A stretch of 64,000 nucleotides of DNA from Streptomyces sp. NBC_00659 (lineage in GTDB: Bacteria; Actinomycetota; Actinomycetes; Streptomycetales; Streptomycetaceae): positions 9,597,322 through 9,661,321 of the forward strand of contig NZ_CP109031.1 in the NCBI RefSeq assembly GCF_036226925.1, written 5' to 3'. The position numbers were made by a program, and so were the translations under genes. Positions 57,248-64,000 of this stretch are shown here, piece by piece. Position 1 is the first letter of the stretch. Every line of letters starts with the position of its first letter. The notes under the pieces are model-generated. The model was not told where the DNA came from. It saw only the letters and a program-made list of their open reading frames with translations, and did no database searches.

Positions 57248-58387
57248 GTGAGCCATGCAATTCGGAGGGCCGGCGAACTGGCCCTGGACGAGACGACGGT
57301 CACCGCACTTCGGGCCGCGCTGAAGACCACCGCCGACGAGGTCGTCCAGGCGATCATCGACGAGGTCCCTCCCTACGCAAACGCCCTTGCGGGCCACATG
57401 GGCGCCACCATCCGCCGAGCCGTCCGCACCGCCCTGGGGCACTACCTGGACCGCGCGAGCGGGAACGCCACAGGCGGCGACGCCGGTGACGCAGCCTACG
57501 AACTGGGCCGCGGCGAGGTGCGCGACGGCCGTTCGATGGACGCCCTGCTCAGCGCCTACCGCGTCGGCGCCCGCGTGGCCTGGCGATGCCTGGCAGCGGG
57601 TGCCGTACCCGCAGGTCTGCCCGCCGCCGAGGTCGCCAAGTTCGCCGAGCTGACCTTCGCCTACATCGACGAGCTCTCCGCCGCGAGCGCCGCGGGCCAC
57701 GCCGACGAACTGGCCGCCCGGGGCAGGGACCACGAGCGCCACCTGGAACACCTGGCCCGCGACCTCCTCGCCGGCGCGAGCCCGGACGTGCTGCTGGCCT
57801 CTGTCCAACGGGCCGGGTGGCAGCCTCCGGTTTCACTGACCGCGGTCCTGCTGCCCGCCGCCCAGGCCCGGCCTGCCTACCGCGCGCTCGACCCGGGCAC
57901 CCTCGTCCTCGACGATCTGCCGGACGCCACCGGTGTGCTGCTCGTCCCCGATGCCGACCGATCACATCTCCTGCGGCAGCTGACCGACCGCACCGCCGTG
58001 GCCGGCCCGGCCCGGCCATGGACTCGTGCGTCCGCCTCGTACGCACGAGCCGTACGCGCGCGCTCCCTCTCCTCTGACATTCGCGACACCGAGGACCACC
58101 TGCCCGAGCTGGTGCTGAGCGCCGACATGGACGCGTTCGCAGACCTGCGCGCCCGAGCCCTCGCACCGTTGCGGACCCTGCCTGTCGCGACCGCACAGCG
58201 GCTGGAGGAGACATTGCGGGCGTGGCTGCTGCACCAGGGCAGGCGGGACGAGGTGGCGGCGGCGTTGTTCGTCCATCCCCAGACAGTCCGGTACCGGATG
58301 TCGCAGCTGCGGGAGCTGTTTCCCGATCTCGCATCGCCACACCGGGTCCTTGAACTGACGCTGGCGGTCGGTCTTCGGGCCGGCTGA
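57248..58387 (+). CDS. PucR/CdaR-family transcriptional regulator
   Basis: 379 aa from a GTG seven bases after AGGGA. The N-terminal half is helical and sensor-like (GELALDETTVTALRAAL, then DELSAASAAGHADELAARGRDHERH). The C-terminus is the PucR-type helix-turn-helix: LEETLRAWLLHQG, then RDEVAAALFVHPQTVRYRMSQLRELFPDL. In Streptomyces such regulators often sit divergent from the desaturase/ferredoxin-reductase pair they control, here through the 57193-57208 dyad. The signal sensed is unknown. Confidence 0.88.
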   Translation: MSHAIRRAGELALDETTVTALRAALKTTADEVVQAIIDEVPPYANALAGHMGATIRRAVRTALGHYLDRASGNATGGDAGDAAYELGRGEVRDGRSMDALLSAYRVGARVAWRCLAAGAVPAGLPAAEVAKFAELTFAYIDELSAASAAGHADELAARGRDHERHLEHLARDLLAGASPDVLLASVQRAGWQPPVSLTAVLLPAAQARPAYRALDPGTLVLDDLPDATGVLLVPDADRSHLLRQLTDRTAVAGPARPWTRASASYARAVRARSLSSDIRDTEDHLPELVLSADMDAFADLRARALAPLRTLPVATAQRLEETLRAWLLHQGRRDEVAAALFVHPQTVRYRMSQLRELFPDLASPHRVLELTLAVGLRAG

Positions 58388-58824
58388 CGCGTACTTCGGC
58401 CGTCCACGACCGCGTCCGCGAGCGGTCCAGGAATCGTGCCTCGTTCCCGGTGCCATCAGCCGGCTCGTACGGCCCGGGGAAGAGCGGTATGAACCAGCTG
58501 AGACCGGGAGGGGCGGGGGATGCCTCTATGCCCTTCATCAAGGCTGAGTGGTCTGCGGTGGCTGTTCCGGTGGTGCGCGGTTCGTAGAAGGTGCCGTCGC
58601 GGAGCGTTCCGAAGCGCACCCCCATGCGGTGCCGGGCGAAGCGGACGAGAGCCTGGATGCGGGCCTTCCCCCGATCCCGCCATATGCCGCCCCTGCAGTT
58701 CGCCTGGCCGCAGGTGAACCGGGATCGGTCGTGATCCACCTGAGAGCCCGCCGGAGCTTGGGCTGTGTCGCCGGAAGCATGATCACGCGGAGTCCCTCGC
58801 CGGGGCCGGTGCCCCCGGGGCACG
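58388..58824. other. 437-base region without a confident gene
   Basis: No start with a ribosome binding site or recognisable domain. On the minus strand about 58430-58690 has coding-like third positions (VRFGTLRDGTFYEP, GLSWFIPLFPGPYEP) but no credible start; it may be a gene remnant. Confidence 0.35.
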
Positions 58825-59466
58825 TCACAGCGCGAACACCGGGACCCCGGGAGTACGGGTCACACCGCACACCCCCCGTGCCCGCGAGGGCGCCGCAGGC
58901 GGCGGCGCGAGGACCGGCCCGATCAGCGGCATGACGGCCGCCAGCATCTCCGCCTCGCTCGCGGTCCCGTCCACGACCAGATCGGCCGCTGCCCGGGAGG
59001 GCGCGACATGGGCTGCGTGGCGGTCCCTGCCGGTCTGCAGATAGTTGCGCAGGGACAGCCGGGGGTCCTGCCGCTGCACCTCGATCTTCCGGAGGATCTT
59101 GCGGGCCAGGCGTATGTCGTCGGGGGTGTCGACATACACCCGCCACGCCGCCCGCCGGACCACGGACGGCAGCGACAGCGCGAACAGGCCCTCGACCACC
59201 ACCAGCAGCACGCCGGGGCGCAACAGCGCCGCGTCGACGGCGTGTGCCACCGCCGTCTCGTCGATCGACCCCGGATGGTTCCAGTCGAGGACGGCGTGCC
59301 CGTCGGCACTGACCGTCCACACACCCCTCAAGGGGTCGTGCGCGGGCACGTAGTAGTCGTCCAGATGGACCAGCGCCACGCTCTCGGGCCACTGCAGCGA
59401 CAGGGCTTCGGCAAGGGTGGACTTGCCGGATGCGGTGCCGCCTGCGACCGCCAGTACACCCGTCAT
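58825..59466 (-). CDS. Uridine kinase-like P-loop phosphotransferase
   Basis: 213 aa, ATG with GAGGAG upstream. Walker A is GGTASGKST (9-17); HLDDYYVP matches the acceptor-site region of uridine/phosphoribulokinase-type enzymes; WNHPGSID and VVVEGLFAL follow. ATP binding is clear; the substrate (uridine, another nucleoside or a sugar) is inferred only from the family. The last 20 or so residues after PAAPSRARG are low in complexity. It stands alone in the subtelomere. Confidence 0.82.
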   Translation of the reverse strand: MTGVLAVAGGTASGKSTLAEALSLQWPESVALVHLDDYYVPAHDPLRGVWTVSADGHAVLDWNHPGSIDETAVAHAVDAALLRPGVLLVVVEGLFALSLPSVVRRAAWRVYVDTPDDIRLARKILRKIEVQRQDPRLSLRNYLQTGRDRHAAHVAPSRAAADLVVDGTASEAEMLAAVMPLIGPVLAPPPAAPSRARGVCGVTRTPGVPVFAL

Positions 59467-59706
59467 ACCGGGCGCTCCTCATGTGCTCAAAGGGGATAGA
59501 CGAAGCGGCCGGACAAGCCGGGTGCAGGGAATGTACGGCGGGGTGATCGCCCATGGCAAGCAGGGAAACGAGGCCGGTTCAGCGGAGGCCCGGGGCCGCG
59601 ACCTTCGGTCGACCTGCGCACCGGTCTCGACGATGCCGCGGACCTTCAGCGTGGCGTAACGGCCCTTGGGCGCGGGCGTGACATCGACGCGCGGGAACGA
59701 GTAGTC

Positions 59707-60123
59707 ATGCACCTGACCCGACGCCTGCTCACCACGGCGGCCGCCGTCACCACCGCCCTCGCGACCACCCTGTCCGCCGCTCCGCCGACCGCTGCCGCTG
59801 CCGCACCGTGCACGTCGACCTGGCGGGCCGTCCAGAAGGTGGCCGTGCGCAGGCCGGCGCGGAACGAGGAACCGGTCGCGACAACCTCCCCAGGCGCCCG
59901 GGCGGCAGCCGCGGAACACGTCGATCAACTTGCTGGGCCTGCACCGTGTCACCTTGGCCGTCGACGACACCCTCGCCCGCCTGCACACCCACCGCGCCGA
60001 CCCCCAGCGAGGTGGCGCAGTACGAAGACAGCCACCAGCTCTGCTTCGCCAGGACTCGGGGCCCGGCTGACGACGGTCAACGCGACGGAGGCTGTTCGAT
60101 CGCGCCGCCACGATGAGCTGTAG
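59707..60123 (+). pseudogene. Decayed secreted protein gene (signal peptide then frameshifts)
   Basis: It starts MHLTRRLLTTAAAVTTALA with an Arg pair, a hydrophobic core and an AAA-rich cleavage region, a good Streptomyces signal peptide. Next comes WRAVQKVAVRRPARNEEPVA, resembling an SH3-like surface domain. After about 59,890 coding quality moves to another frame (LLGLHRVTLAVDDTLARLH), then to a third (PSEVAQYEDSHQLCFAR), so at least two frameshifts have occurred. The minus strand at 59480-59700 also shows a coding-like fragment (KGRYATLKVRGIVETG). The 3' end overlaps the tail of the opposing LRR gene. Confidence 0.5.
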
Positions 60124-60871
60124 GGATGTAGCCCTTTGGCCCGGGTGGCAGAGCGTCGAGGCACGCCTGGGAGCAGGCGTTGACCAATAGCGGCAGGACG
60201 TCGGTCGCCACCACCTGGGAGAGCCAAGCCTGGTGAGGGCCTGTCACCGAGATCGGCCCGGTGCAGACACTGCAGGTGCGGGCGGCGGTGCTGCCCCAGC
60301 GGAAGGGAGCCAGACTGCCGAGGTCCAGGACGGCATCGCCGGGCGGGAGGAGCCGCGGGAAGGGCGGCCGGTGCTTGTAGTTGCCGTAGATCGAGCGCGT
60401 GCTCACCGTGCTGCGCGCAAGCCGAGCGCACCGCGTGATTTCGTACGGGAACCAGTGCAGCCGTCGCGAAGTGTATGGACTGAACTGCTCCAGGCTCGTC
60501 ATGTCGCCGATCTCTGGAGGTATCCGGACGAGGTTGCTTCCGTACAGCACGAGGGTCCGTACCGCCGTCAACCGTCCGATCGCCTTCGGCAGCGTCACGA
60601 TCTGCCGCCGCTCCTCAGGGCTCAGCTCCGGCAGCGGGCGGAATTCCTCCCGTCTGTCGGCCGCCGCCTCTTCGATCAGCTCCAGCAACCGGAGCCAGCC
60701 CGGAGCACTGGTGTCCTGGATCTCGGCGTGGAAGGACGCCACCGCGCCGGGGGAACTCACCCGAACCTGGCTGAAGCAGTCGCAGCTGTCCTGCGGCACC
60801 CCGGACCGGGAGTCCACCGCCTCGGGAAAGTGGTTCGGGAAGACCTGCGCAGGTAGTTGTTCGTCCGTCAT
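60077..60871 (-). CDS. Leucine-rich-repeat protein
   Basis: 264 aa from an ATG (MTDEQLPAQVFPNHF) with no strong ribosome binding site. Residues about 95-165 contain two to three LRR units: LPKAIGRLTAVRTLVLYGSN, LVRIPPEIGDMTSLEQFSP, then LHWFPYEITRCARL. The C-terminal part has a CSVC pair and CSQACLD, perhaps a metal site. Bacterial LRR proteins of this size mostly bind proteins; no partner is suggested by the neighbours. Similar lone LRR genes are common in Streptomyces. Confidence 0.78.
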   Translation of the reverse strand: MTDEQLPAQVFPNHFPEAVDSRSGVPQDSCDCFSQVRVSSPGAVASFHAEIQDTSAPGWLRLLELIEEAAADRREEFRPLPELSPEERRQIVTLPKAIGRLTAVRTLVLYGSNLVRIPPEIGDMTSLEQFSPYTSRRLHWFPYEITRCARLARSTVSTRSIYGNYKHRPPFPRLLPPGDAVLDLGSLAPFRWGSTAARTCSVCTGPISVTGPHQAWLSQVVATDVLPLLVNACSQACLDALPPGPKGYIPTAHRGGAIEQPPSR

Positions 60872-61013
60872 GGCGTAACGATAGGGACGCGGCGTCCGGT
60901 ACGGCACCATCCGGAAACCAGCGGACGCAAACGACCCTTGGCAGGTGAAGGCTCCCTGGCCAGGGCTGGCGGACGCGGACAGATGCGCTGGACCGCGCAC
61001 CACCTCGCGACTG

Positions 61014-63554
61014 TCACCAGCGCATACCGAGCGCATCGAGCTCCGCTCGGCGTTCCGGGGTGAGTTTGTCTGCCCTTCTGCGGGTGTTGTCGAGCCATCC
61101 TCCGAGCCGGACAGACGTTCTGCTCTCGCTGTCCTCTCCGGCCAGTTCTTCGATGTGTTTTCTCGGGACGTTCAGGTGGCCTTCGCGGGCACGGTATCGG
61201 CGGGCGGCGGTGAGATGGATAGCCCACCGGTCTGCTTGTGTCCTCCGTGTCGGCTGCGCCGCGGCTTCTTCTGGTGTGAGCGGTTCCAGTCCGAGGACGC
61301 TGTCGAGGAGCCACTGCTGCACCGGTGTCAGTTTCTCCCACCCCGCCCGCTGCGCCCGACTCCAGGCTCCGAGGTCCTCGCCCTGCATGATCACCTCACC
61401 CGCAGCTCCAGACAGCGCCCCGCCGGCCCGGACATGCACGAGCGTCAATGCGAAGCAGCGTTGCCAGTCGATACTCCAGGCGGGGCACCAGCCCGGGTCG
61501 ATCGCGTCCAGCGCGTCCATACGGCTCTCGGAGAGCTCGCCTGTGTAGGGCACGCCTGTTTCCCCGGCGGCGCGCCGTTCGGCGTTTACACGGGTCTTGC
61601 GGGCGGCTGCGCGCTGGTTCTTGGCCCAGGTCCCGATGGCCAGACCACCCTCACCGCTACCGCCGCCCCAGACGGCATTGGTGGGTGGGAGGAAGTGCCC
61701 GTGGACGGCCGCGTAGTCCTTCGCCACAGCGAGGCCGTCGGCCCAGGCGGTGTCCCACGCCGACCACACCATCCCGAGCGCCTCGAGCTCCACGACACGC
61801 TTGGCCTCCAGCGTGCCGGCCGCGTAGTAGCGCCGCACGTCTGCCAGCCAGCGCCCCAGCGGAAACCCGCTAACCGCCCCCCAGTCCTCCGGCGCCTCAA
61901 AAACGTAGGGCACCCGCAGCTCGACGTTGCCGCTCTCGCGCAGCCATCGCGTCGCGGCCTCGATACCACGCCGCCAGTACGCTCCCTCGGGGTCGATGAT
62001 CCGTAGCCGGATGAACTGCGTCAGCGCGAACGGATCCCGCTCCTCACTGAACCGCAACACCCCAGCCGCCGCTCCACTCACCCGCCGCAACTCCTGACCC
62101 CGCCCCTCGCCCTCGCCCTCGCCCTCGCCTTCGAACTCGCCCTCCGCACCGTCCTGTTCGATACCGGGACGACTGTTGCGGATACGGGGATCGGCGAGTG
62201 CCTCGATCGTCTCCGCATCGTGCGCCCGCAGCGCCCCGAGGACCTTCGTGAGGGTGCCCAGCGAGTTCGAGGTCAGCATGTCGTTCGGATCCTCGTCCGG
62301 CCCGAGGAATACCGGAACGATCAGCGTGGCCAGTTTCCCCGTCCCGGGATACATGCGCAGCGCCCGTCCGACCATCTGCACAATATCGGTCATCGACCCG
62401 CGCGCATCCGCGAAAAGCACAGCATCACACTCAGCCGTATCGACACCTTCCCCAAGAACCCGAACGGAACTCAACACACGCAATGCGGCCTGAATATCCC
62501 GACCCTCGAATTCAGGCCCTCCGAGAAAATCGGAGGCGAATTCATCCAGTACCCGGCGGCGGTGGAGGGGAGCGTGCTCGCCGTACAGCCAGTCCGCCCA
62601 CACCCGCTCCGCAGCAGGGAACATGCCCGGGTCGTCCTCGGCGAGCCGGGCCGCGACAGCCGGCACCCCGACCGCCATCGCCTCCGCCTCACCCACCCGA
62701 CTGTGAAACGCCAGCACCCGCCTAAACCGCTCCTCCACGGCTGCGCGCATCAACCCGGCCTGAACGGCGGCCAGCCGTGCCCCGCGCACGGCCACAGACC
62801 CGGTGTCCTCACTGGTCAGAGCGGCGTAGAGGTCGGGATCGCGGATGTCGAGACACAGCACCTGATACGGCGCCACCAGCCCCAGCCGGATCGCCTCCGA
62901 AAGTCGCAGCTTGTAGGCCACCGGCCCGAACACGGGAGAGTCCTCCTCCATGCTCGCCACCAGCCGCGGCCTGTCACCCTCCGCCTCCCAGACACGCGCC
63001 GTCGCGGTCATGTAGAGCCGCCGCACCGCCGGAATCAGCCGATGGTCATGCACTGCCGCCCACGGCCGGCCCGCATCCCCACTGACCCGGTGCGCCTCGT
63101 CCAGGACCATCAGGTCCCAGACCGGCAGGCCGGCCTCGTGTGCCCGCTGGAGAATCCCGAGCCCGACCGACGCGTAGGTGGCGAACACCGTCACGGTCTC
63201 CAACTCCGACACCCAGACGGTCAGTTCCGCAGAGTCGGTCGTACAGGGCATGCCCTCGCTCTCCTCGGCCCGCAGCGAGCACACACCGACCATGGCACCC
63301 CTACGGCCGCCCCGCCGCCACGCCGAAGCCTGCTGCAGCAGCAGATCCAGGGTCGGCACCAGCACCAGCGTCCTACGGGCGGAAAGACGGACCGCGGTTT
63401 CCACACTCATCAAGGTCTTGCCAGACCCCGTACAAGCAATGACCTGTGTCCTCAACCCCTCCGCGGGCATACGGCCACCAGGCGGATCCGACAGAGCCTG
63501 GAGAATCGAATCAACGGCCTCCACCTGATGCGGACGCAACGTCACGATCGCCAT
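61014..63554 (-). CDS. Subtelomeric DEAD/DEAH-type helicase with helicase-associated repeats (TtrA-like position)
   Basis: 846 aa, ATG preceded by a GGGAGAAGAGA ribosome binding site. Superfamily 2 core: Walker A CTGSGKTL (41-48), DEAH box (152-155), YMTATAR, and the C-terminal lobe with VLGEGVD and QMVGRALRM. A Gly-Glu hinge (about 475-485) leads to helicase-associated repeats, each ending in an LGxW-type or ALGMxW motif; the protein ends ALDALGMRW. Helicase-like genes of this kind lie beside Streptomyces telomeres (ttrA), with roles proposed in conjugal transfer of linear replicons. It starts 257 bases inside the telomeric palindromes and reads away from the end. An unrelated restriction-type helicase is less likely. 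Confidence 0.9.
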   Translation of the reverse strand: MAIVTLRPHQVEAVDSILQALSDPPGGRMPAEGLRTQVIACTGSGKTLMSVETAVRLSARRTLVLVPTLDLLLQQASAWRRGGRRGAMVGVCSLRAEESEGMPCTTDSAELTVWVSELETVTVFATYASVGLGILQRAHEAGLPVWDLMVLDEAHRVSGDAGRPWAAVHDHRLIPAVRRLYMTATARVWEAEGDRPRLVASMEEDSPVFGPVAYKLRLSEAIRLGLVAPYQVLCLDIRDPDLYAALTSEDTGSVAVRGARLAAVQAGLMRAAVEERFRRVLAFHSRVGEAEAMAVGVPAVAARLAEDDPGMFPAAERVWADWLYGEHAPLHRRRVLDEFASDFLGGPEFEGRDIQAALRVLSSVRVLGEGVDTAECDAVLFADARGSMTDIVQMVGRALRMYPGTGKLATLIVPVFLGPDEDPNDMLTSNSLGTLTKVLGALRAHDAETIEALADPRIRNSRPGIEQDGAEGEFEGEGEGEGEGRGQELRRVSGAAAGVLRFSEERDPFALTQFIRLRIIDPEGAYWRRGIEAATRWLRESGNVELRVPYVFEAPEDWGAVSGFPLGRWLADVRRYYAAGTLEAKRVVELEALGMVWSAWDTAWADGLAVAKDYAAVHGHFLPPTNAVWGGGSGEGGLAIGTWAKNQRAAARKTRVNAERRAAGETGVPYTGELSESRMDALDAIDPGWCPAWSIDWQRCFALTLVHVRAGGALSGAAGEVIMQGEDLGAWSRAQRAGWEKLTPVQQWLLDSVLGLEPLTPEEAAAQPTRRTQADRWAIHLTAARRYRAREGHLNVPRKHIEELAGEDSESRTSVRLGGWLDNTRRRADKLTPERRAELDALGMRW
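62105..62128. repeat. Hexamer microsatellite inside the helicase gene
   Basis: Four perfect CCTCGC units with imperfect flanks. On the coding strand they encode the Gly-Glu linker between the helicase core and the associated repeats. Length changes of one unit keep the frame. Confidence 0.85.
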
Positions 63555-63811
63555 GAGAATCTCTTCTCCCGCTCTCGTACGGAGCGAATTCGAGGGTCAT
63601 TCAAGACAGGAAGACAAGAAATCAGGAGACCGATTCACTCTCTATGGTTCGACCCGTTCTCATCTGGAGGGGTACCTATCCAGCATCCCAGAACATATCT
63701 GTAGAGCCAAAGTGACGCACACGCGATGTCCGAAAATGGTGACATGTGATCGACCATCCAGGAAGTCAGTACCGAGACCGTAGAGACCCAGCCCCTGCAA
63801 CTGCCGTTTTT
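63555..63811. other. Spacer between the helicase start and the telomeric palindromes
   Basis: 257 bases of lower GC than the rest, no gene. It should contain the helicase promoter on the minus strand; I could not fix its elements. Confidence 0.5.
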
Positions 63812-64000
63812 CTGACGCGCCCGGAGGGCACGTCAGCTCCCGTGCCTGGACTGCGGAGCAGGCTTGGCACGGGGTGTGATCCGGCGTCAGCCGGATCCCG
63901 TCCGATCGCGGAGCGATCGGACGGCGGCAGAACGGAGTTCCGCCTTCCCGCGCGGAGCGCGGGGGAGCGTCGCGTAGCGACGCCGCGTCACGTCTGCGGG
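63812..64000. repeat. Streptomyces-type telomere (terminal palindromes with GNA loops)
   Basis: At least seven palindromes fill 189 bases: 63812-63836 (inner GCCC-GGA-GGGC), 63839-63873 (inner CTGC-GGA-GCAG within an 8-bp outer stem), 63878-63897 (8-bp stem, GTCA loop), 63898-63924 (12-bp stem, GGA loop), 63923-63944 (GAAC-GGA-GTTC), 63947-63963 (CCCGCGC-GGA-GCGCGGG), 63967-63983 (GCGTCGC-GTA-GCGACGC). CCGC...GCGG closes the end (63983-63999). All triloops on this strand, the 3' strand of a right end, are GNA, the loop type of Streptomyces telomeric overhangs. The complementary 5' end would read CCCGC, the usual first bases of such telomeres. Confidence 0.9.

Noticed and set aside
58456..58823. 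A minus-strand gene between the kinase and the PucR-type regulator
   Set aside because: No start with a ribosome binding site and no recognisable domain; kept only as a possible remnant.
57549..58823. 424-codon minus-strand frame overlapping the PucR-type regulator
   Set aside because: Most of it is the antisense of a regulator with a clear C-terminal helix-turn-helix.

Overview
The window looks like the right-hand end of a linear Streptomyces replicon (chromosome arm or linear plasmid). The evidence is very high GC, Streptomyces-style codon use, GGAGG-type ribosome binding sites with many GTG starts and one TTG start, a type I polyketide cluster, and a run of GNA-loop palindromes ending in GCGGG-3' at the last base, as in Streptomyces telomeres. 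The left edge cuts through a biosynthetic gene cluster that continues outside the window.

Bases 1 to about 52,000 form one aryl-primed, probably halogenated, type I polyketide cluster. A leftward operon (dpgA, dpgB, dpgC, a benzoylformate-decarboxylase-like ThDP enzyme and a partial benzaldehyde-type dehydrogenase, 6107 down to 1) encodes a route from four malonyl-CoA to 3,5-dihydroxyphenylglyoxylate and then 3,5-dihydroxybenzoate. Divergent from it is a TetR regulator with a four-unit operator-like array, followed by an MDR reductase and a two-gene ABC exporter (6501-10218). Three giant leftward PKS genes (46624-30275, 30243-18484, 18467-11529) then give loading plus seven extension modules: CoA ligase-ACP; M1 KS-AT-DH-KR-ACP (methylmalonyl-type); M2 and M3 KS-AT-KR-ACP (malonyl-type); M4 KS-AT-DH-KR-ACP and M5 KS-AT-DH-ER-KR-ACP (TAGH-type AT, perhaps ethylmalonyl); M6 KS-AT-ACP; M7 KS-AT-ACP-TE. 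An FAD monooxygenase is translationally coupled to the last PKS gene. A methyltransferase (47402-46767) lies upstream of the PKS genes. A rightward set of FAD halogenase, Kef-type antiporter and KAS III-like enzyme (48186-51996) follows.

Inferred chain before release: a resorcinol ring, an alkene with methyl branch, two beta-hydroxyls, a substituted alkene, a saturated branched unit, then a 3,5-diketo-acyl thioester that could close to a 4-hydroxy-2-pyrone. The halogenase, methyltransferase, monooxygenase and KAS III-like protein are the candidate tailoring enzymes. I cannot assign the cluster to a known compound.

From about 52,000 to the end the content is subtelomeric: a small NTF2-like protein, folD under a ZTP (pfl) riboswitch, small unknown genes, a ferredoxin reductase and fatty-acid desaturase pair divergent from a PucR-type regulator, a P-loop kinase, a decayed secreted-protein gene, a leucine-rich-repeat protein, and a large helicase with helicase-associated repeats next to the telomere (63812-64000). 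No rRNA, tRNA, CRISPR array or intact insertion sequence was seen.
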